Shown here: one piece after another, positions 33,086 to 39,826 of the stretch
Layout: each line of letters starts with the position of its first letter
How positions within the stretch are numbered: the stretch's first letter is position 1
Origin: Anaerolineae bacterium
Lineage (GTDB): Bacteria > Chloroflexota > Anaerolineae > JAAYZQ01
Direction of reading: 5' to 3'
NCBI GenBank assembly: GCA_016926595.1
Contig: JAFGOG010000556.1
Span: 1-42,604, forward strand
DNA length: 42,604 nt
The notes under the pieces: model-generated
Databases searched by the model: none
Told to the model about the DNA's origin: nothing
What the model saw: only the letters and a program-made list of their open reading frames with translations
Program-made: the position numbers and the translations under genes

Positions 33086-33712
33086 TCAAAACGTGCCCTC
33101 AGATCTGTCGCCTGGTTCACGCACCATACACCAGAAGCGCAAGTCAGAGTCCGGCACTTGCACCATGCGGACCAGTTCAAAACCTTGTCTCGCGTAAAAC
33201 GGGAGATTCTTTTCGTCGTGCGTTTCCAGGTAGCAAGGCAGGTACTGGGCATCCGCTTTCTCCAATCCCGGCCGCAGCAAGGCCGTCCCGATCCCTATGC
33301 CTTGTCGATCTGGATCCACGGCCAATCCCCACAGATACCAGTGCGGAGTTTGCATGATCTCTCCGTGTACCCTATGGACCAGATCGTCGCTTCTTAGCGT
33401 CAGAGTCAAGAACTGCCTGAGCCCCATGACCAGCGGAAGGGGAAGATAACCGGCCCGGATGTAGCGCCAGGTTGTGATGTGCGTCTGTCCGGGGGGAAGC
33501 CATACGGCGATCCCGGCGACATCGGGGGTCGTATAGGCCTCGCCATAGCGTAACCCGTACGCTACGGCGCAGCCCATATACCATTCCAAATAGCGTTCTC
33601 GGCGCTTTGGGTTGGGCCAATAGGCAGTGACCATCGGGTAGTGAAAAAACGCACGGGCATATACCCTGGTGACCGGCTCCCTCTGAGACGGTTCTAATCG
33701 GATCGCGTCCAT
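33086..33712 (-). CDS. GNAT N-acetyltransferase
   Basis: The start at MDAIRLEPSQ (33712) has a TGGAGG site. The 208-aa product has the acetyl-CoA motif LWGLAVDPDRQGIGIGTALL (R/Q-x-x-G-x-G/A loop QGIGIG) and the LETHDEKNLPFYARQGFELV motif B. The front half (AFFHYPMVTAYWPNPKRR, GIAVWLPPGQT) matches the group often annotated as GNAT proteins with an aromatic-rich acceptor pocket. The substrate is unknown. The upstream gene on the same strand is the alpha/beta hydrolase, separated by a hairpin. Confidence 0.88.
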   Translation of the reverse strand: MDAIRLEPSQREPVTRVYARAFFHYPMVTAYWPNPKRRERYLEWYMGCAVAYGLRYGEAYTTPDVAGIAVWLPPGQTHITTWRYIRAGYLPLPLVMGLRQFLTLTLRSDDLVHRVHGEIMQTPHWYLWGLAVDPDRQGIGIGTALLRPGLEKADAQYLPCYLETHDEKNLPFYARQGFELVRMVQVPDSDLRFWCMVREPGDRSEGTF

Positions 33713-33761
33713 ATCGTACCTCCAACGACGCAACAAGCATCATCACATGTCACTGCTTTGC

Positions 33762-33801
33762 GTGCACCAGGCACGGTGTTTCGCATCATTGCCTGGTGTA
33801 C
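33762..33801. terminator. Intergenic hairpin between hydrolase and GNAT genes
   Basis: CACCAGGCA (33765-33773) pairs with TGCCTGGTG (33790-33798), extended outward by three more pairs including one G-T. No clear T tract follows on either strand, so it may be a pause or processing hairpin rather than a strong terminator. Confidence 0.45.
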
Positions 33802-33821
33802 GCCGTAGGATTGCCCAAACC

Positions 33822-34661
33822 CTATTCCCCCAGGAAATCGAGCAGCAGGCTGTTAAACGCTTCGGTGTGCTCAAGCATAGGATTATGCCCACACTGGTCA
33901 AATATGTGCACGCGCACATCAGCAAGACCTTTGGCGGCAACCTCGGCATGAGCGACAGGGACGACTGGATCTTCGCGCCCCCATACGACCAAAACAGGGT
34001 TTTTGATGGCAGCCAGTCCGCGCATATTGGGCCCAACCATGCTGGCAGACTGGCCAAACGGGTTGCCATTTGCCCGCAGCGTCCTCAGAAACGCCTTCTG
34101 AGCACCGGGCAGGGAGGCCATCCGGTAGCCCAATTCACCCCATTCCGCAGTGATGATGGTCGGGTCAAACACGGTCGATTTGAACCCTTTCAACGATCCT
34201 GCAGGGTCAGGGCGGGTCAGTACTTCGCCCAGAAGGGGCACGCTGCACAGCCGCAGAACAAGAGCGGCCTCTTTGCCCAGCCCCGCGCTGGATACCAGCA
34301 CCAATTTGTCCACCGCTTCTGGATAAAGAAGCGCCAGCCGTGTGGCGATCGCGCCGCCAAGTGAATGTCCAACCACGTGAGCCCGTTCTACCTGGAGCGC
34401 CAGCATGACATTGTGGACGAATTGCGCCAGGTCGGCGATCTGGTAAGAGACATCCAGAGGCTTGTCCGTCCGGCCATGCCCGAGCAGATCCATGGCATAG
34501 ACATGGTGCCGGGCAGCCAGGGCCGCAAAACTCGGCAGCCACGTCTCCACGTATTCCGATATGCCATGAATTAAGACAACCGGCGAACCCCGGCTGCCGG
34601 CCTCCCAGTAGCGCACGTTTATTGATCCGACTTGAATGGTTCGATCCTGTGGCATTTCCAT
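33822..34661 (-). CDS. Alpha/beta-fold hydrolase
   Basis: The start at MEMPQDRTI (34661) has an AGGAGG site. The 279-aa product has the oxyanion HG motif (VVLIHGISEY), the nucleophile elbow GHSLGG with Ser100, the acid in VWGREDPVVP and the His in QCGHNPMLE. This is the typical 2-hydroxymuconate hydrolase or haloperoxidase-like branch. No signal peptide is present, so it is cytoplasmic. The substrate cannot be told. Confidence 0.92.
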   Translation of the reverse strand: MEMPQDRTIQVGSINVRYWEAGSRGSPVVLIHGISEYVETWLPSFAALAARHHVYAMDLLGHGRTDKPLDVSYQIADLAQFVHNVMLALQVERAHVVGHSLGGAIATRLALLYPEAVDKLVLVSSAGLGKEAALVLRLCSVPLLGEVLTRPDPAGSLKGFKSTVFDPTIITAEWGELGYRMASLPGAQKAFLRTLRANGNPFGQSASMVGPNMRGLAAIKNPVLVVWGREDPVVPVAHAEVAAKGLADVRVHIFDQCGHNPMLEHTEAFNSLLLDFLGE

Positions 34662-34793
34662 GCTGAAACCTCCTGTCATTTCTACCTAGCTACCCGGCAT
34701 AGGTGCCTACTTGATCTCGGTCATGACCTCAGCCACCACTTGGCAAATTGCAGGCCTAACCACGATTGCTCAATCGCGCTCGATCACTCAATG

Positions 34794-37700
34794 TCATCCC
34801 GCCCGAGTCTCACCCGGGAACAGATCGCCGCTGCGCCCGCGCAGGAACAGCACCGGCGCGGCCCAATCGCTGCCGCCGGTTCCCTGCTCGGCGGTCACGG
34901 CGATGCGCGCCTGGTCGATGGCCTCATCGATTGGCTTGCGGCGGGCCAACATGCGGTAAAAATCGGCCGAAAATACCTGCGCGCCGCGATCGCTGACCGG
35001 GAACTGCATCGCCACCACGGCAGTCACCCCGGCCTGCACCAGCGCCGGGGCCAGACCCACCCAGGCGCGCTCCGTCCCCCATTCGCACGCCCGGACGGCG
35101 TCGCCGGCGGTCAGGCAGGCGTTGAGCATGGCAAAACGCGGCATCTGCCCGCCGAACAACCGGCAAAACGCGGCCGCATCGCGCCAATCGGCCCGCTTGT
35201 CCTCGTCTTCCAGCGCCAGGTAGCCGCCTCCGGCATCGACGGCGCCGTGGCCGACAAAATGCAGCAGGTGGCACGGCTGGTCGAGCAGGTATTCGCGCAG
35301 CGCCGGCGCGGTCGGCGGCACGAGGACGTGCAACTGCATTTGCCCGGCCTCGAGCAGCGGTTGCAAGACAGCCCTCAAGGCGGCGATCTCGGCCTGCGTG
35401 TCGAGCGTCGCCAGGTCTTGCGGGCTGGCGACGACGGCCAGCATGTGCAGGGGCGGCGACAGCGCGAGCAGCTGCGCCGGACGGGCCACGGGCAGGTGAC
35501 GCACCACCGGCGACCGCGCGCTGAGGGCCAGGAACTCGCCCGCTTGCGGGTCATAGAGCAGCTCCCAGGGCAACCCGGCCAACGCACCAGATTCGACCCT
35601 CAGCCGCAGCCGCAGCCCCTGGCCTTGCACGGTCATCGCCCGGCTGGCGGCAAAACAGGCGCCAACCCCCTCCCGGAACAAGGCCTCGAACAACTGCCGT
35701 CCCCAACCGCGCAGCGTTGACTCGCTGACCGCTCCGCCATTCACCTGCGCCTGGATCGTCGACCAGTCGAACTCGGAGAGGATGAAAGCGCCCTGCGCTT
35801 CGCCGGCCGGCGCATCGAGGACGCGCACCGGGTAGGCGTCGCGGTGCGGGTGGCCGATCAGCAGGTCGAAATCGGCATAGGTGCGGCTCAACGTGGGCAG
35901 AGCAGCCGTCAGGACGGCCGTGCCCGGCTCGGCGACGTCGACCCGCGTCCGGTAGGTGATGCGCACCACCTCGCCGGCCTCGTCGCGGTAATCGACGTGG
36001 ATCCCCAGCGGCACCGGCCCGCTGACCAGTGGGCGGATCGAGAACGCGGTTTGAACGGACTCGGATGGCGCCAGGTCGCGCAGCGCCCTGGATTCGTCGA
36101 GTTCGCCGGTGAAATCGTCGGGGATGTGATGGACGACGATCTGGTGGGCCACGCCGCCACCCACATTTTTCAGGCTGAAGCGCAGCAGTGCGTACTGGCC
36201 TTGGGTCATTTGCTCCGGCGGCGCGACCGCCATCTCGATGTAGGGCCGGCGCCGGCAGCGGGCGACCTGCACGCGACATGGGGCGGCCTGGGCCTCGTCG
36301 CCGGCTTTGACCCAACACGCCTCCGCCGCCGACCAGAGCGCAGCCTGGTCACCCTCTCGCGCCGGCGCTTGCGCCTGCATCTTGCGCGCCGCTTCCATCC
36401 ATGCCACCGCCGCGGCGGCGAACTGTCCCTGCCGCTGTTCCAGTTCGCCGACACGCTGCCAACGGCCGGCCTGGCGGTGGCACGCGACCGCCTCCGCGGG
36501 CAGCCCGGCCTGCTCGTACAGGTCCCCGGCCCGGTCCCAAACGGCGGCCTTTTCATAGCACGCGGCCGCCTGGACCGGCAGCCCGGCCCGCTCGTAGAGC
36601 GAGGCTGCCTGCGGCCACGCTTGCGCGGCCCGGTACGCAGCGGCGGCGCGCGCCAACTCCCCCAGCGCCTCCCAGCTCTCGGCGGCGCGCGCCCACTCGC
36701 CCAGCCGCTCCGACAGTTCGGCGGCCTTACGACGTTGGCCCGCCTCGGCGTAACAGTCCCTGGCTTCGGCCCAGGCTCCGGCCGCCTCGAACAGCGCGGC
36801 GGCTCGCGCCGGGTCGCCCTGCCGCCGGGCCATCTCGGCCACCTTGAGCGGCTGTGCCAGCCGGGCGTAGCAGACCTCGGCGCGGTCATAGGCCCGGGCC
36901 TGCTCGTAAAGCGGCGCGGCACGGGCCGGGTCGCCGGCCGCCCGCCATAGTTCGGCGGCGAGCAGCGGCTGGCCCAACCGCCCCTGGTAGACCTGCGCCG
37001 CCTCAACCAGCCGGCCGCGCCGGATGTGCGTCGATGCCGCCTCGGCCCAGCGCCCGCGTTGGGCATAGCCCTCGGCGCCGAGCACGCGCTCGACGGCGAC
37101 CAGGTTGCCATCCCGGTCGGCAGCGATGACCCGCTCGTCGCTCAATGTCGGGGCGACCTCGATCCCGTGCGCCAGCTCGACGCGTTCCATCTCGCGACCG
37201 GAATCTGCATCCAGGATGGTAAGGCGATGGTCGTGCGCAGTCACATAGACCACGCCGTCGGCGGCCGCGGGCGCGGCAGCGACGCGTCCCTCGGTGGCAA
37301 AGACCCAGGCCTCGTCGCCGTCCAGGCTCAGCGCGTGCAGGCCGTCGCGCGCGCCGACAAACAACCGCGTGCCATCCGTGGCCGGCGCGCTGAGCGATTT
37401 GCCCTCCGCACAGACTTGCTTTTGCCAACGCAGCACGCCGCTCTGCGCATCGAGGGCGATGACCCAACCGGTGGTGGAGACACAAACCAGCCGTCCCCCA
37501 ACCCGTACCGGTGTTCGATCCAGCCAGGCATCGGGATCGCCTGCCAGGTCAAAACGCCAGCACGGCGCGCCGTCCAGGCCGACGGCGAGCAGGTGGGGGC
37601 CGCGGCAAGAAATGTAAGCGATGCCGCCGGCAACCAGCGGCGCGGCGGGCGTGGCCACCACCGGCAGCGGGATGCGCTTTTGTTCATCCCCGTTGGCCGC

Positions 37701-38177
37701 GTCCAGCACGACCAGGACCTTGCTGTCCACGGTAACGTACACCTGCCCGCCAACCGCTGCCGGCGCGGAGACGCGCTGCCCGCCCGGCGACCAGGTCCAG
37801 CGCTCGTTTCCGGCCGCGTCCAGGGCACACACCCCACCTGCACCGCGCAGCAGGTCGGTGCTGTAGGTGGAGACCAGCAGCAGGTCGCCCGCCCGGGCCA
37901 GCCCGCCGACGGTAGCGTGCTCGAACCGCCTATGCCAGCGCGGCTGCCCATCGGCCAGCGCTAAGGCGTGAAGCGCCCCCGGCCGGGTGGGGACGAACAG
38001 CAGGCCCAGGGCAACGAGCATCTCGCCCGGCGTCTGCGCCAGCGGCGTCTGCGCCAACGACGTCTGCCAGCGGGGAACGAGGAGCGCCCGCTCCGGTCGA
38101 GGCGATCCGCAGCGGGGGCAAAAGCGCCTGTCCGGCGCGAGGTAGGTTTGACAGTGGGCACAAAAATGGATGCTCAT
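34794..38177 (-). CDS. Zn-ribbon, PQQ-like beta-propeller, helical repeat and CHAT protease-like protein
   Basis: The protein is 1127 aa. A zinc ribbon has C6-x2-C9 and C20-x2-C23. A PQQ/WD-like propeller (about 40-375) has repeated G.vYv...D..l.aLda.sG motifs. A region of TPR-like helical repeats (about 380-650) is rich in units such as AAELWRAAGDPARAAPLYEQA. A beta-sandwich (about 680-790) follows. The CHAT caspase-like domain (about 830-1127) has catalytic H977 in HFVGHGAVD and C1021 in MLNACLTAGD, so it looks active. CHAT proteases with sensor repeats act in bacterial conflict and gasdermin-type systems. No gasdermin or other obvious substrate is adjacent. The nearest system is the DGR cassette and kinase about 1 kb upstream, which suggests but does not prove a link. 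Confidence 0.86.
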   Translation of the reverse strand: MSIHFCAHCQTYLAPDRRFCPRCGSPRPERALLVPRWQTSLAQTPLAQTPGEMLVALGLLFVPTRPGALHALALADGQPRWHRRFEHATVGGLARAGDLLLVSTYSTDLLRGAGGVCALDAAGNERWTWSPGGQRVSAPAAVGGQVYVTVDSKVLVVLDAANGDEQKRIPLPVVATPAAPLVAGGIAYISCRGPHLLAVGLDGAPCWRFDLAGDPDAWLDRTPVRVGGRLVCVSTTGWVIALDAQSGVLRWQKQVCAEGKSLSAPATDGTRLFVGARDGLHALSLDGDEAWVFATEGRVAAAPAAADGVVYVTAHDHRLTILDADSGREMERVELAHGIEVAPTLSDERVIAADRDGNLVAVERVLGAEGYAQRGRWAEAASTHIRRGRLVEAAQVYQGRLGQPLLAAELWRAAGDPARAAPLYEQARAYDRAEVCYARLAQPLKVAEMARRQGDPARAAALFEAAGAWAEARDCYAEAGQRRKAAELSERLGEWARAAESWEALGELARAAAAYRAAQAWPQAASLYERAGLPVQAAACYEKAAVWDRAGDLYEQAGLPAEAVACHRQAGRWQRVGELEQRQGQFAAAAVAWMEAARKMQAQAPAREGDQAALWSAAEACWVKAGDEAQAAPCRVQVARCRRRPYIEMAVAPPEQMTQGQYALLRFSLKNVGGGVAHQIVVHHIPDDFTGELDESRALRDLAPSESVQTAFSIRPLVSGPVPLGIHVDYRDEAGEVVRITYRTRVDVAEPGTAVLTAALPTLSRTYADFDLLIGHPHRDAYPVRVLDAPAGEAQGAFILSEFDWSTIQAQVNGGAVSESTLRGWGRQLFEALFREGVGACFAASRAMTVQGQGLRLRLRVESGALAGLPWELLYDPQAGEFLALSARSPVVRHLPVARPAQLLALSPPLHMLAVVASPQDLATLDTQAEIAALRAVLQPLLEAGQMQLHVLVPPTAPALREYLLDQPCHLLHFVGHGAVDAGGGYLALEDEDKRADWRDAAAFCRLFGGQMPRFAMLNACLTAGDAVRACEWGTERAWVGLAPALVQAGVTAVVAMQFPVSDRGAQVFSADFYRMLARRKPIDEAIDQARIAVTAEQGTGGSDWAAPVLFLRGRSGDLFPGETRAG

Positions 38178-38192
38178 GTTCTTGCCTCTTTA

Positions 38193-38214
38193 CGCGATTG
38201 GAAATCGCGGCTAC
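38193..38214 (-). repeat. REP element, copy 1 (type A)
   Basis: CGCGATT (38193-38199) and AATCGCG (38203-38209) form a hairpin with a GGA loop, followed by GCTAC. On the minus strand it reads GTAG, then the hairpin, the layout recognised by RAYT transposases. Identical copies occur at 38872-38893, 38908-38929 and 41915-41936. Confidence 0.85.
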
Positions 38215-38224
38215 GTTTCACTCT

Positions 38225-38247
38225 GTAGCCGAGGTTTCCCAACCTCG
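38225..38247 (+). repeat. REP element (type B)
   Basis: GTAGCC is followed by the GAGGTT/AACCTC hairpin (38231-38236 and 38241-38246). It has the same GTAG guide as type A but a different stem. A second copy lies at 38265. Confidence 0.75.
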
Positions 38248-38264
38248 CGCGCTGAGAAATCACA

Positions 38265-38309
38265 GTAGCCGAGGTTTCCTAACCTCGCGCGATTGGATAT
38301 CGCGGCTAC
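38265..38309. repeat. Inverted REP pair (REPIN-like): type B followed by type A
   Basis: A type B unit (GTAGCC plus GAGGTT/AACCTC hairpin, 38265-38286) runs directly into an inverted type A unit (38288-38309, one changed loop base). The GTAG guides point outward from the two ends. The RAYT stop codon lies within the last bases of this element. Confidence 0.78.
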
Positions 38310-38842
38310 TCAAAATCCAAATCAACGATCGACTCTGGCGCTGTATGTCCCCAACCCAATTCGTACCAACCACGCTTCACATACTCATTGAAACTGGTCT
38401 GCACATAGTCTTCAGGCCGGGACACATATCCATGTTTGACCGGGTTATAGTGAATGTAGTGCAGGTGATTAGCCCAATCCTGTTCACTACGAATGACGTG
38501 ATCCCAAAATCCACGCTGCCATAAGGTCGTTTCCTCCGAAATCTGGCGTTGCGTCTTGTAATTCCGGGTGAAATTCCGCTGCACCGAGTGCATCAGTTTG
38601 CTGATGTTGGTCGTCTCGGGCACAAAGATCAAGAGATGAAAATGATCCGGCATGAATGAAAAAGCGTGCATGGTAAAAGGATGGTACTCTTGAACACGAT
38701 GCAGCGTTGCGCGCAGCAGGTTTGTGTTCGTCTCGTCGGCGAAAAGCGGCCTTCGCTCCCGCGTGACACAGGTGATAAAGTAGTAGGCATTAGGAACGTA
38801 CAAGCGTCGGATTCTGGCGCGAACAGGGTCTTGGGTGGTCAT
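38306..38842 (-). CDS. REP-associated tyrosine transposase (RAYT, TnpA_REP)
   Basis: The start at MTTQDPVRAR (38842) gives a 178-aa protein; the longer frame would read through a REP element. The HUH motif is DHFHLL (H67, H69) and the catalytic Tyr is in YIHYNPVKHG (Y132), so the single-strand DNA nuclease site is complete. RAYTs are domesticated IS200/IS605-type proteins that recognise and spread REP hairpins with a GTAG guide. REP hairpins lie on both sides of this gene: two upstream, several downstream. The stop codon is inside a downstream REP. The gene lies between the CHAT gene and the DGR template repeat. Confidence 0.92.
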   Translation of the reverse strand: MTTQDPVRARIRRLYVPNAYYFITCVTRERRPLFADETNTNLLRATLHRVQEYHPFTMHAFSFMPDHFHLLIFVPETTNISKLMHSVQRNFTRNYKTQRQISEETTLWQRGFWDHVIRSEQDWANHLHYIHYNPVKHGYVSRPEDYVQTSFNEYVKRGWYELGWGHTAPESIVDLDFE

Positions 38843-38871
38843 ATCTGTCCTCAAACAAAACAGTTGCCTCA

Positions 38872-38893
38872 CGCGATTGGAAATCGCGGCTAC
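38872..38893 (-). repeat. REP element, copy 2 (type A)
   Basis: It is identical over 22 bp to the unit at 38193-38214 and lies 30 bp upstream of the RAYT start. Confidence 0.88.
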
Positions 38894-38907
38894 GCTACCG
38901 ATCCTGG

Positions 38908-38929
38908 CGCGATTGGAAATCGCGGCTAC
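38908..38929 (-). repeat. REP element, copy 3 (type A)
   Basis: It is identical over 22 bp to the units at 38193 and 38872, in the same orientation, 14 bp from copy 2. Confidence 0.88.
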
Positions 38930-38941
38930 AGGAGGCCGGGT

Positions 38942-38980
38942 GCCCTGCCCCAGGGCCACTCAGGGCCGAGGGGGCAGGGC
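38942..38980. repeat. 10-bp inverted repeat downstream of the DGR template repeat
   Basis: GCCCTGCCCC (38942-38951) is the perfect reverse complement of GGGGCAGGGC (38971-38980), with 19 nt between. It lies about 130 bp beyond the end of the template repeat in the direction of its transcription and could end or stabilise the template RNA. Confidence 0.55.
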
Positions 38981-39109
38981 GATTCTGTATTTGCCCGGAG
39001 CAAAGCAGGGCTTTGCCCGCGGCCAGGGACCGCCGGCGCTCCATTCTTTCGGGCAATGGCTCGCCATCCCACGATGGACGAGATTCGGGCCCGGCGTCAA
39101 GCCACAGAT

Positions 39110-39235
39110 GGATCGGACGCAGCGAAAACCCACATTGTTGTTCGAGTTGGATGGATCGTTCCTGTTGCGATTGGCTGTACGAACGTTGTTCCTGGTGTTG
39201 TTCCACGAGCCGCCACGCAACACCCGCAGCGCACC
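39110..39235 (-). ncRNA. DGR template repeat (TR)
   Basis: This 126-bp stretch aligns without gaps to 39842-39967. Sixteen bases differ and every one is a T on the plus strand here, that is an A on the coding strand: 39113, 39136, 39139, 39141, 39148, 39156, 39159, 39160, 39165, 39166, 39172, 39178, 39186, 39196, 39199 and 39202. None of the 96 non-A positions differs. Translated in the VR frame it is asparagine-rich (GGSWNNTRNNVR, NSNNNVGFR), as expected for AAY codons placed for mutagenesis. It lies 34 bp after the Avd gene and is transcribed from the minus strand. It would be copied by an error-prone reverse transcriptase and the cDNA used to rewrite the VR. Confidence 0.95.
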
Positions 39236-39269
39236 TTCCCGGCGTCCCCGCATCGCGGAGGCGGCCCAC

Positions 39270-39728
39270 CTAGCGGGCCGCCCGCGTTGATGCCGCTTTG
39301 GGGCGGGTCTGCCCGCCCGTATTCTTTTTCTTGCTCTCCTTGTTGATCCAGCCGCCGAGCAGGCGGCCCACCTCAGCCACCATGCGGCTGGCGTGCTCCC
39401 ACTGGGCAAAGGTCAACAAGTGGACCTCGTCTTCGGCCGACAGGCGCAGGTAGAAACGTACCTTGTCCAGTTCCATGTCGGCCTCCAGCAGCAGGCGCAG
39501 GCGCGAGCTGTCGCGCTTTTCCCACGCCGCCTGGATGAGCAGTTCGTGAAAGCGAAACGCCGCATCCTCGATCCGTTTGGCCAGGCGAAAGCGGTGCGCC
39601 TTGGGACAGGTGGTCATCCGCCCGCTCAGCCAGCGCAGCAGGTCATAAGTTTTGGCAAAGAGCGGCGACTCGCGCGCCGCAAAGGGCGGTCGTTCCGCTT
39701 CCAATGGCGCATCTTGTTCTGCTGACAT
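39270..39728 (-). CDS. avd: DGR accessory variability protein, Avd family
   Basis: The protein is 152 aa, basic and all-helical. The pattern LLRWLSGRMTTCPKAHRFRLAKRIEDAAFRF, LDKVRFYLRLSAED and ASRMVAEVGRLLGGWIN matches the four-helix-bundle Avd/23S-IVP fold; the last motif is close to the RFWLRF...LIAEVGRILGSWI sequence of the Bordetella phage BPP-1 Avd. Avd forms a pentameric barrel that binds the template RNA and the DGR reverse transcriptase and is essential for mutagenic homing. Its place between VR-bearing target and template repeat is the canonical DGR order. A lysine-rich tail (KESKKK) extends the C-terminus. The reverse transcriptase expected after the template repeat is absent. Confidence 0.92.
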   Translation of the reverse strand: MSAEQDAPLEAERPPFAARESPLFAKTYDLLRWLSGRMTTCPKAHRFRLAKRIEDAAFRFHELLIQAAWEKRDSSRLRLLLEADMELDKVRFYLRLSAEDEVHLLTFAQWEHASRMVAEVGRLLGGWINKESKKKNTGGQTRPKAASTRAAR

Positions 39729-39768
39729 CTTGCCCCTTTATTTCGCATATCGATACGCGCCGCGCGCG

Positions 39769-39791
39769 CCAGAGGGGGACACCCCCTCTGG
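39769..39791. repeat. Perfect 10-bp hairpin downstream of the VR
   Basis: CCAGAGGGGG (39769-39778) and CCCCCTCTGG (39782-39791) form a perfect stem with a 3-nt loop. It lies 50 bp past the 3' end of the VR, between target gene and Avd. DGRs often need a hairpin or cruciform just downstream of the VR for target recognition; it may alternatively end the target transcript, though no U tract follows. Confidence 0.65.
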
Positions 39792-39826
39792 ACTCCCCCG
39801 TTCCAGAAACCCAGGATCCCAGCAAC

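Noticed and set aside
38193..38929. CRISPR array, suggested by repeated short palindromes
   Set aside because: Spacing is irregular, orientation is mixed, there are two stem types, and a RAYT is present. These are REP elements, and no cas gene is in the window.
38960..39409. A 149-aa minus-strand frame containing an FGE-like C-terminus (GGSWNNTRNNVR)
   Set aside because: Only the template-repeat part resembles a protein; the rest is arginine-rich chance sequence and overlaps Avd. It is better explained as the DGR template repeat than as an FGE gene or pseudogene.
39270..39728. Four-helix protein as a 23S rRNA intervening-sequence protein
   Set aside because: The fold is shared, but its place between VR and TR and the close match to Avd motifs make Avd the better call; no rRNA is nearby.
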